From Cyrtodaria siliqua (lineage: Eukaryota; Mollusca; Bivalvia; Adapedonta; Hiatellidae): a stretch of DNA of 64,000 nt. Under the pieces are notes generated by a model that did no database searches, had not been told where the DNA came from, and saw only the letters and a list, made by a program, of their open reading frames with translations. Positions 42,447 through 53,580 of the stretch are shown in pieces (position 1 is the first letter of the stretch; each line of letters begins with the position of its first letter). The position numbers were made by a program, and so were the translations under genes. The stretch lies in contig JAWPHD010000237.1 in assembly GCA_037043455.1 (NCBI GenBank), positions 186,001 through 250,000 of the forward strand. The letters run 5' to 3'.

Positions 42447-42972
42447 TCTCAGAAACCACTTGAAGGAATTCAATGAAATATTACACATGTAGTCACTTTC
42501 ATATCAGGAACTCGTACATACAAGTGCCATTACTCTGTTACGTATTTGAACAGAATTCTGTTGATTATTTTGCTTACACTTTTTATAAATTTTCAGTTTC
42601 TCAGAATATCTCAGAAACTTTACATGTGTATTCATACCGTCATAATGCCCCATTTTCGAATAAATTAGCATAGCCTCCAAAGTCGAGCGTGCTGTCATCT
42701 GACAGCTCTTGTTAAACATGAAGTGTGATATAAATCAAGAATAAAATATGAAATATATACATGTATGCTATGTTTATGCCCTTATTATGCTTCCAGCTTC
42801 TTATCACACGTCAGTCTTGATTTTTATATGCCCATTGGGACGTATTGTCGTGACTGTCTGTCCAGCTGTCTGTTACCTTTTCCCTGACAACTGATTTTGG
42901 TTCATTACTTTTAATGTGTAAGGTCTACAACAATGAAACTTTGTAAACATATTCAGCATGATCCTGTGGATA

Positions 42973-44258
42973 CATCTGTTAAAGATACCTCCGATAAAGA
43001 TACCTCTGATAAAGATACATCCGATAAAGATACCTCTGATAAAGATACATCTGATAAAGATATCTGATAAAGATACATCTGATAAAGATACATCCGATAA
43101 AGATACCTCCGATAAAGATACCTCCGATAAAGATACCTCCGATAAAGATACATCCGATAAAGATACATCCGATAAAGATACATCCGATAAAGATCCGATA
43201 AATATACCTCTGATAAAGATACCTCTGATAAAGATACATTGATACCTCTGATAAAGATACATCTGATAAAGATACCTCTGATAAAGATACATCTGATAAA
43301 GATACAGATACATCTGATAAAGATACCTCTGATAAAGATACCTCTGATAAAGTTACCTCTGATAAAGATACCTCTGATTGATACATCTGATAAAGATACA
43401 TCTGATAAAGATACCTCTGATAAAGATACCTCCGATAAAGGTACATCAGATAGAGATACCTCCGATAAAGTTGATAAAGATACATCTGATAAAGATACAT
43501 CAAAGATACATCCGATAAAGATACCTCCCCGATAAAGATACATCTGATAAAGATACATCTGATAAAGATACATCTGATAAAGATACCTCTGATAAAGTTA
43601 CCTCTGATAAAGATACATCTGATAAAGATACCTCTGATAGATACATCTGATAAAGATACATCTGATAAAGATACATCAAAGATACATCTGATAAAGATAC
43701 CTCTGATAAAGATACATCAGATAAAGATACCTCCGATAAAGTTGATAAAGATACCTCTGATAAAGTTACCTCTGATAAAGATACATCTGATAAAGATACC
43801 TCTGATAGATACATCTGATAAAGATACATCAAAGATACATCTGATAAAGATAAAGATACCTCTGCTAAAGAAACCTCTGATAAAGATACATCTGATAGAG
43901 ATACCTCTGATAGATACATCTGATAAAGATACATCTGATAAAGATACCTCTGATAAAGATACATCCGATAAAGATACCTCCGATAAAGATACCTCCGATA
44001 AAGATACATCTGATAAAGATACCTCCGATAAAGATACATCCGATAAATATACATCCGATAAAGATACCTCCGATAAAGATACGTCCGATAAAGATACATC
44101 CGATAAAGATACCTCTGATAACGATACATCTGATAAAGATACCGCCGATAAAGATAAAGATAATCCGATAAAGATACATCTACATCTGATAAAGATACAT
44201 CTGATAATGATAAAGATACCTCTGATAAAGATACATCTGATAAAGATACCTCTGATAA
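42973..44258. repeat. 15-bp array (GATAAAGATACATCT), about 85 copies
   Basis: Near-perfect 15-base units with CATCT/CCTCT/CCTCC variants and occasional truncated units. Since 15 is a multiple of three every frame stays open for long stretches (SDKDT on plus; LSEVS, IRGIF and YQMYL types on minus), so the long frames here (up to 285 codons) are not evidence of genes. Confidence 0.95.
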
Positions 44259-44759
44259 AGGCCCATAACTCTCCGGTTCATTTTTAGCTAAACATTTTCG
44301 AATAAAAAAATAGCTATTGTCATCACTTGATCGTCGTCTGTGTTGTCGTCTGCGCATGCGTCCCGTTAAAGTTTTATATGTTAAGCTTGTATCTCGGAAA
44401 CTATGTTACTTCACAGATGTATTCGGAACCGGTAGCCTAGAGTCAGGTTATACAACTTCTGCTTTTATTTTGACAGAATTGTGTCCCCTTTTATACTTGG
44501 AATATTTGGTTAAAGTTGTGTATGTAAGCTTGTTTCTCGAAAACTACGTTATGGATTGAAACTTCACACATATATTCAGCATCATTAACCAAACTGGTTA
44601 AAGTTTTGTATGTAAGCTTGTCAACTGTCTTGTTTTAAAAAATTAAATGTTTCATTATATATTACAATACCCTTAAAGAATTCAATGACACATCACATAT
44701 GTCTTTCAACAAAATAAGTAGACAAGGCTTTGAAAGTTGAGCGTCTCCACAGACAGGCG

Positions 44760-47235
44760 GTGCTTCTTATTCATCTGATCTTTACCAAACTTTACCAGAT
44801 TGTTAATATCAATGAAATTTTTTTTTGTGGCGACTTGATGGATTTTCATGTTGCTCTTGATGTCTAGTTGATCCTAGCAAAAATTCAGGTCTGCCGGAAA
44901 TTCAAGATGGCCACCACAGCTAAAAATAGATTTTAAAAAGCGATTTTGTGGCAACTACTTCTCAAAAACATAAGTGATATTGATTTGGAACCTTTACCAA
45001 AATGACTGGCAGGACATGTTATTGATCCTATTAAACCAAAGTTCATTTTGATTGGATGTCAAACATGGCCGCCAGTGGCCATCTTTGTTTACATAGGAGT
45101 TATACAGGAAAAACTTTTGGCAACTACTGCTCTGAAACTACTTGATGGATTTTCATGAAACTTCACAGGAATGTTGCTCTTGATGTCTAGTTGATCCTAG
45201 AAAAACTTCAGGTCAGCAGGCAATTCAAGATGGCCACCACGGCAAAAAAATGATTTTAAAATGTGATTTTGTGGGGACTACTTCTCAGTCAAAGTGCTGA
45301 AAGTACTGATGGACTAGGGGCTTTGGAAATTGAACAGTTGTGTTGTAAGTGCATTTATGAACATTGTATGCACTGACCTTGCGTATGTAAACTTTTTTTT
45401 TTGTGGCGACTTGATGGATTTTCAAGGCTTTGAAAGTCGAGCGTCTCCACAGACAGGCAATGCTTCTTATTCTTTTAATTATTCCCCTTTGAAAAACTGT
45501 TTAACCTTGAACTTGACCTTTACAAGTGATTGTGGCTAATACTAGTATCTTCCAAAGTATTAGTTATAAAACAATAAAACCTTGCACACATCTTCAACAT
45601 GGTCCAATGAATACATCTTATAAAGGCCCATAACTCTATGATTCATTTTTAGCTCAGGAATGGCGAGTTGTCCGTTGTTAACTTTTGTCTCGTTAAGACG
45701 ATAGGGCCTTCATTTTTCATCTGATCTTTACCAATCTTTACCAGATTGTTAATATCAATGGAAGCTCGGAAAAGTTCGAAAATCAGCCAGATCTGACCAC
45801 TAACAGCGGAGTTATGGCCCTTGATTTAGTTAAAAATGCTATTTTTTGCCTCGTTAAGACGATAGGGCTTCATTTTCCATCTGATTTTTACCAGACTTTA
45901 TCAGATTTAGTTAAAAATGCTGTATTTTGCCCAAAACTTTCAAAAAAATGTAAATTGCAATCACTTGCTTCATTGATGTTATAAGTAGCGACTACTCCTC
46001 TGAAACTACTTGACGGATGTTCATGAAACTTCACAGGAATGTTGCTCTTGATGTCTAGTTGATCCTAGAAAAAATTTCAGGCTGGCCAGCCTAAGAATAG
46101 ATTTAAAAAAAAAAAAATTGTAGTGACTACTTCTTGAAAACTGTAAGTGATATTGATATGGGAAATTTCTAAAATGATCAGCATGACATGATGTTGATCC
46201 TTGTCGAAATTTATTTCGATGCGACTTTAAACATGGCCGCTAGTGGCAATCTTTGTTTACATAGATTTATTACTAAAAACTTGTAGCGACTACTCCTCTG
46301 AGACTACTTTATCAAACTTCACAGGAATGTTGCTCTTGAAGTCTTATTGATCCCAGTTTTTTTTTTAGGTCGGCCGGAAATTCAAGATGGCCGCCATGGC
46401 TAAAAACAGATTTTTAAACAAAATGTTTGTAGCGACTACTTCTTGAAAACTGTGAGTGATATTGATATGGGATTTTTTCTAAAATGATCAGCATGACATG
46501 ATGTTGATCCTTGTCGAAAATTATTTTGAATCAAAATTAAACCTGGGCACCAGTGGCCATCTTTGTTTACATAGAGTTTGTATAGTAAAATTTGTAGTGA
46601 CTACTCCTTTGAAACTACTAGGCGGAGTTTCATGAAACTTCACAGGAATGTTGATCTTGATGTCAAGTTGATTCTAGCACAATTTCAGGTCGGCCGGAAA
46701 TTCAAGATGGCCACCACGGCTAAACATAGATTTTTAAAAACAAGTTTGTAGCGACTACTTCTTAAAAACTATAAGTGATATTGATATGAGACTTTTTCTG
46801 AAATGATCAGCATGACAAGATGTTGATCCTTGTCGAAAATTATTTTTTGATTCAACATTAAACATGGCTGCCAGTGGCCATCTTTGTTTACCTAGAATTA
46901 TATAGTAAAAACTTCAAATTGTAGCGACTACTCCTCTGAAACTACTTGACAGTTTTTATGAAACTTCACAGGAATGCTGACCTAGCTATCAAAATCTATC
47001 AGTAGAGCTTCAAGGTCATTGACCTCTTGTTATGAAATTTCATTCATAGAAGAAAGTGGGACAAATCAAAAAATGTCCATGCCAGACTAGACACAGCAGA
47101 CTTATTGCCCATGATTACCAGGTGAGCGATCTAAGGCCATCCTATCCCTGTTGTTTTTGCCAAGTTTTAAAAAAACTACCGATGGGAATTTTATGTCGAC
47201 AACCCTTGATATGAGCCGTTTTAGCCAGTAGAGCA
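44760..47235 (+). repeat. Tandem copies of a ~320-bp mollusc-type dispersed module
   Basis: Modules share GTAGCGACTACTCCTCTGAA, CTTCACAGGAATGTTGCTCT, TCAAGATGGCC, AGTGATATTGATATGG, GATCAGCATGACATGATGTT and GCCAGTGGCCATCTTTGTTT. A GGGCCATAACTC-type stretch is embedded at 45600-45960. It ends with AGCCAGTAGAGCATCCACAG, the inverted counterpart of the left end of the repeat at 11748. No gene. Confidence 0.85.
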
Positions 47236-47337
47236 TCCACAGGCCCTCTTGGGCCTCTTGTTTTTAATAGAATGGCATTTTGTTTTTAAACAAATGCACT
47301 TAAATGTCATCTCAGCAAACGGCTATCTCGATTGTTT

Positions 47338-47940
47338 TTAGCTCTACTGATCAGAGATCAGCAGAGCTTATGCCGTGGTGCGGAGTCCGTCGTCCGTCTG
47401 TCTGTAAACTTTTTTTGTAGCGACTACTCCTCTGAAACTACTGAATGGATTTTCATGAAACTTGAAGTCTAGTTGATCCTAGCAAAAATTCATGTTGATG
47501 TGAAATCCAAGATGGCCGCAAAATCTAAAAATAGATTTTCAAATTACAAGTTTGTAGCGACTACTTCTTGAAAACTATAAGTGATATTGATATGGAACTT
47601 TTTCTAAAATGATCAGCATGACATGATGTTGGTCCTTGTCAAAAATCGTTTTGATTCGATGTTAAACATGGCTGTCAGCGGCCATCTTTGTTTACATAGA
47701 GTTATATAATGAAAACTTGTAGCGACTACTCCTCTGAAACTGCTTGACGGATTTTCATGAAACTTCACAGGAATATTGCTCTTGATGTCTAATTGATCCT
47801 AGCAAAATTTCAGGTCGGCCGGAGATTCAAGATGGCTGCCACGGCTAAAAATAAATTTTCAAAAAACAAGTTTGTAACAACTACTTCCTGAAATCAAAAT
47901 CAATCAGTAGAGCTTCAAGGTCATTGACCTCTTGTTACTT
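47338..47940 (+). repeat. Second copy of the ~320-bp module with its own 5' end
   Basis: Starts TAGCTCTACTGATCAGAGAT and GTCCGTCGTCCGTCTGTCTG, then two modules of the same family, ending CAGTAGAGCTTCAAGGTCAT. Confidence 0.85.
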
Positions 47941-48229
47941 TTTAGGTAGTTAAAAACATCAATACGTTTTTCGACTGCACCAAGACCCTGACAATTAACT
48001 GACAATATGTTTATACTAGTCATAAGTGTTGATAAAAAAAGATGGGAACCGTAATGAGACGGCAATCAGCAGTTGTAAAAAAGAGAAGTGCAAAATTGAC
48101 AAAACAGTATGCATTCTGTGAAAAATAGTTCTTTAAAAAATGTATTTTTAACATAAACTAAATAATTATACTCTATTGTGGTGTTTTTGGTAATAATGGT
48201 AGTAATACCTTATTAGTATATATTTAGTA

Positions 48230-48939
48230 GCTAACTCCAAAGTATGTCATGCACTATAGTATATCTCAGGAAGCAACACATATAAGTAAGCATATTATAT
48301 AAAGGGAGTATTGCATCTAAGTGTCTCATAAAACGTTACACAAAACATATTAGTAAATATAACTCAGGCAAAATTGCATAATTTTTAAGATAATATTATT
48401 TTCCAAAAAAAAAAAAAAAACCAGCTTATCTCAAGTCGCAAACTTATATAAAGTAATTCTACCAAAACATATAGTGTATTTTCATATCTTAGCAGATAGC
48501 TATAGAACAAATTAAAGCATATAAATGGCAAAGATAGCATAAGTGTGATAAGTAGATACATTTTAAAGATCAATGCACTATTATGCTTGTATCTCAAAAA
48601 TTAGCAATATTATAATAACTCATGCAACAGCAAATTATATCTCAAAAAGTAGTGCATACTTTTCTCAAAAGATATCTGCAAAAAGTCAAATATGCATGTT
48701 AATTTTCGTATGATAAGTTCAGTTTAAAAGATCTTTAGAAAATAAATAGTGGAAAAAAAACAGTCACATAGAATATTATATCTCAGATTGCAAAGCATAA
48801 AAAGTATTATATTTCAGGTAGCAAAGCATATAAAGTAATCAAAGCATATAAAGTATTATATTTTAGGTAGCAAAGCATATAAAGAATTATATTTCAGTAT
48901 CAAAGCATTTAAAATATTATATTTCAGGTATCAAAGCAT
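48230..48939. repeat. Degenerate left end of the 31-bp satellite
   Basis: Recognisable units (AAAGCATATAAAGTATTATA with TTTCAGGTA) occupy 48780-48939, and weaker ones (TATCTCAGGAAGC, AGCATATTATATAAAG) go back to about 48230. The array is cut by the 3.5-kb insertion and resumes at 52460. Confidence 0.75.
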
Positions 48940-48999
48940 TAGGCCTTGAGCCAGGACCCAAAATTTTCGATATTGTTACCAACTCAAGGGACAAATTCT

Positions 49000-51345
49000 A
49001 CCATCACTTTTTGAAAAGAGCAATGTATATAGATTACATTTTTCCATGATAGCAATCTGGAACAGGTAGCTTATATAAAAAAAATCGAACATTAATAGGT
49101 TATCATTGTAGCGCGTTCATATAAGTTTTTGATGTTCATTTTTGAATGTCATGCTTGTGTGAATAATTATTGATGTACTTTTTAAAGATGCACTGAAGTT
49201 TACAATTCATTGAGTTACATAAAGCGTAAATAGGCTCTTGTCTAGTACTGAATTCAGTTTAAAATCTCTATTTTGCTTCAAATTAGAAGTCAATTTACCC
49301 CACCCACTATTGACACATTTTTATGCATTTAGTTTAGTTAATATTTTTTACAATATATGTGTAAACTTGTAAGAATCAGTAATTTACAACCTTTCTACAT
49401 GATTTAAATAATATTATAATATGAATAAGGGATTATTATGATATATTGATGAAATTAAGTACTAAGCAATGTTCATGGCATTGCACATATGTGTTCAGTA
49501 AGCCTGATAAGTTGAGACACATGCCAAACTGGAAGTATAAGCCTTCCACAAAGTAACTGCAACATAAATAGTATTAACATGTTCTGATATATACATATAT
49601 TGCACAGACGACACATAGTCCAAAGGATTCTAGATAAAGGTAATGTGCGGTTTAACGTGTTTTTTTTTAACAAAAGTCTTTTTTAGGTGTATGCGTCATG
49701 GCAATACTTATTATGATTACTCATTTGGATTATGTATTACACATAAACATTGCATATTGCGACGCAAAATCATAAATGTTGTCTATTATAATACTTTTTA
49801 ATCACTTTAATCACGATCACTGCCACTACTGAAGTAGACCTGAAACAATACAGGTTTCATGATGAAAATAATGAACAAAAATGACAAAATTAACATGAAT
49901 TCGGGGAAATTTTACCCCTATGTCTGGATATGCAGTGGTCATATTCTTGCCCGGGAACCACACGGCGTCAACGAAGAAATATCTTTAGGGTGATACCCAG
50001 ATCACTGTACTAACTACTTACCATGGCAACTATTTGTTAGTATTGGTGCAGTTGTTACAATATCACCTGCTTAGGATATGTATCTAACCATAGGTTGTGA
50101 TGATCTCCGTACTTGATTTAGAGTATGGAATTAACCTAGGATAGTAAGCATCAACCCTACTTTTGCGCATGCGCATGCAAGTGGAATGATTATTACCTAA
50201 AAAAGAAGGTGTATTACCAATGAAGAGAGAGAGAGAGAGAGAGGGAGTGTGTGTGTGTGGGGTGGGAGGGGGGGGGGGGGGGGGGGGGTGCGTTTAAAGT
50301 CCCCCGTGCTATCCACTGCATCAACAGGCTGACTGCATTAAAATACATACAACTAAAATGTTAATCAGTCATAAAGGTTATATCCAAGAAGCTGGGTTCA
50401 CAACGGTCTCTCTTATCTAGCAAGTTAGCATCAAGTTCATGTATGTCGAGTTGCAATATGCCTGCAAGCCTTATATATGCCCAGCTCATTGCTGTTTTGA
50501 TAAACTTAGCAATTAATAATGCCTTGGGATAAAACAGGACAATTAAGAATACTCAGTACATATTATCTGGTTTAAACAATATAACTTAATTTGACAATAT
50601 AACATACATATAAGATATAAACAAAAAGTAAACGCTTCCAGATAAGAATCGGTACCCAGTGCATCGAGATAGATTACATTTTGTGATCACGGTTAGTTTA
50701 CTGATGTTTACTCTTAAAGCTTTATCCGACATACAGGTGCTACTGCAGTTAAAGTAGCTATCCCGCCAACTACAGCCACAGTTTACACCATATGTACATC
50801 GTTTCTAAACATACTGACCACGAGGTATATACATAATTTACATCGTTTGAGAATCAAAACTCTATAGATACAATATAAAAAGCTTTACCCAGCCAGACAA
50901 AAAAAAACAAAAATGGATAATTCATTTTACACTTATTCACTTACGGATATTACAAAAACCCATGAATAAACATATACTTTTGAGCGACACACATGCATTA
51001 TTATATGAGATGAACACCTGGATAGAGTTTTGATAAACTGTTTTTGTAGTGTAATAATTGTGTCGTAATTTGGCGGGTTATTTTAAAATGTGTATAGCAA
51101 ACACCTAAAAATCAACAGTTAAACCGTAAAATGCCTTTTCTTTTCCTTTCTGTTCTTTTTGCAATTTGTCGATAATGCGGTGGTCTACCTCGTGATTTTA
51201 GTTCGTGGATTTATTCAATATGCGATTTGTAAACATGGTTAAGTCTTCATAATGGAATACCTTATCAAAAGTCACATTCTCTATATATTTCAGTTCGCTT
51301 AAAACTTTTGAAGTGATTTTATGAAAAGTGTACAACTTCAAGCCA
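49000..51345. other. Left interior of the 3.5-kb TIR element; AT-rich, no gene
   Basis: No coding frame longer than background. It contains a GA/GT/G microsatellite at 50226-50288 including a run of more than 20 G. Confidence 0.6.
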
Positions 51346-52320
51346 TAAACAAGAGACCCACTCGCCTTGTCTCAAAGTGTTCTCATGTTTTAAGAAACAA
51401 CAACAATTTCTTTATATAAATCTGTAAAACTGTGACCCCGTAGTGGCCATATTTGACCCCCTTGTCGCCATTTGAACAAACTAGGTAGAGGATCATAAGC
51501 TTATGGTACATGCGAACTATTATTTAGCTTTTGAAGTATCAAAGAAGCTGCTTGAATATGTTTTCCTATATAATTCAATGTTATAGTGTGACACCCGGGA
51601 CAGGGCCAAATTTGATTCCAGGCTTGATTCAAGGGACACCGTTTAAATTATTTGGTACAGGACAATAATCTTAAGCTACAAATAAACTCTATGTAAGTAT
51701 GTGACCCCCGGGACCGGGCGAAATGTGACCATAAGATCACCATTTGAACAAAATAAATTGGTAGAGATCGATACTCTTATGCTACATGCATCATATTAGA
51801 CCTCTAGCTCTTGTAGTATCAGAAAAAGAATATTTTTATGGACTTTCCTATATAACTCTTTGTAAAATTTTAACCCCAGAACCGGGCCTGTACAATATGC
51901 AAAAAAGTAGACCTCTGGCTCTTGTTTTTTTTTAAAGAAGAGATTTTAAAGATGTTTCTATATGACTCTTTGTACATATATGACCCCTGGGGCGGAGCCA
52001 GATATGACCCCAGGGTCAACATTTTAACAAGCTTGCTAGTGGACCATAAGCTTATGCTTCATGCATAATATGGGACCTCTAGCTCTTACAGTTTTAGGGG
52101 ATATTATTTATTTTTAAAGATTTCCTATATAACTGTATGAAAAAATGTTACCCCCGGGGCTGGGCCATATTTGACCCTGGGGTCACCATTTTATAAATAC
52201 TTGTTAGAGGACCCTAAATGTATAATACATGCAAAATATTAGACCTGTAGCCCTTCTAGTTTCAGCGAAAAAGATTTTTTTAAAGAAACAAGAGTTTTGC
52301 TTAAAAGGGGGAGATAACTC
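51345..52320. repeat. Composite repeat of about 140-bp units inside the 3.5-kb TIR element
   Basis: Six or so diverged units share phrases such as GACCCC(C)GGGAC(C)GGGCC, TTTGACC, GTCACCATTT, CATAAGCTTATGCTACATGC and AGACCTCTAGCTCTTGTAG. Internal tandem modules of this sort are common in large non-autonomous mollusc transposons. No coding potential. Confidence 0.7.
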
Positions 52321-52459
52321 TAATAACAGGAATCAGCTACCCTGTTCACACTGCTATCACGGATTTTTTGTTTCTCTACAAGGTACTCAATAACATGGTA
52401 CTAGTAAGAATTTGTCCCTTGAGATGGTAACAAAAAAGTGTATGGCTCACGGTCTACAT

Positions 52460-53580
52460 GTAAAGTCTTTATATTTCAGGCAGCAAAGCATATAAAGTAT
52501 TATATTTCAGGTATCAAAGCATGTAAGGCATGTATATTTCAGGTAGCAAAGCATATAAACTAAAAGTATTATATTTCAGGTATCAAAGCATGTAAAGTAT
52601 TATATTTCAGGTATCAGAGCATATAAAGTATTATATTTCAGGTATCAAAGCATGTAGAGCATGTATATTTCAGGTAGCAAAGCATATAAAGTATTATATT
52701 GCAGGTAGCAAAGCATATAAAGTATTATATTTCAGGTATCAAAGCATATAATGTATTATATTTCAGGTATCAAAGTATGTAAAGTATGTATATTTCAGGT
52801 AGTAAAGCATATAAAGTATTATATTTCAGGTATCAAAGCATGTATATTTCAGTTATCAAAGCATATAAAGTATTATATTTCAGGTTAGTATTATATTTCA
52901 GGTATCAGAGCATATAAAGTATTATATTTCAGGTATCAAAGCATGTATATTTCAGGTAGCAAAGCATATAAAGTAGGTAGCAAAGCATATAAAGCATTAT
53001 ATTTCAGGTATCAAAGCATGTTTCAGCTAGCAAAGCATATAAAGTATTATATTTCAGGTATCAAAACATGCATGTAAAGTATGTATATTTCAGGCAGCAA
53101 ATCATATGAAGTATTATATTTCGGGTATCAAAGAAAGTAAAGTAGTATATGAAGTATTATACTTCAAGTAGCAAGGCATATAAACTATTTATATCTCAGG
53201 TAGCAGAGCTTGTAAAGTATTATATATCAGGTAGCAAAGCATAAAAGGATGTATATTTCAGGCAGCAAATCCTATAAAATGTTATATCTAATTAGTAATT
53301 CATATAAAATATTATTATCTCAGGTAGCAAATAATATAAAGTATTTTATTTCGGGTAGCTATAAAGCATAGATACTATTCTGTCTCAGGTAAAAAGGCAT
53401 ATGAAGTATTATATCATGTCCTATAGCGTTTGAATATCACAGGTAGCCATACGCAGTATTATATCTCAGGTAGCAAACAATCTAAAACATTATATTTCAG
53501 GTTGCAAAATGTAAAAAGTATGTATATATCTCAGGTAGCAAAGCATATAAAGTATTAGATCTCAGGCAGGGAATCACACA
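52460..53580. repeat. Divergent 31-bp satellite, proximal segment
   Basis: Units of about 31 bases read CAAAGCATATAAAGTATTAT then ATTTCAGGTAG/T. They align with the homogeneous array to the right (CATATAAAGTAT with CACATTAAGTAT; ATATTTCAGG with ATATCTCGGA) and grade into it between about 53340 and 53640. Confidence 0.88.

Larger units (their letters stand above)
48940..52456. mobile_element. 3.5-kb TIR element inserted into the 31-bp satellite, TSD CAT
   Basis: The segment begins TAGGCCTTGAGCCA and ends with the reverse complement of TAGACCGTGAGCCA; inside both ends lies a shared block (TTACCAACTCAAGGGACAAA on the left, one mismatch on the right). It is flanked by CAT at 48937-48939 and 52457-52459. 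Both sides are 31-bp satellite, and removing the segment plus one CAT gives the array phrase CAAAGCATGTAAAG, which occurs intact elsewhere (for example near 52515). No transposase frame is visible, so it is non-autonomous or decayed. The 3-bp duplication fits Harbinger- or EnSpm-type elements; superfamily unassigned. Confidence 0.8.

Noticed and set aside
43500..44357. 285-codon minus-strand frame and a 181-codon plus-strand SDKDT repeat frame
   Set aside because: The 15-bp array keeps several frames open on both strands at once; there are no flanking exons or signals.
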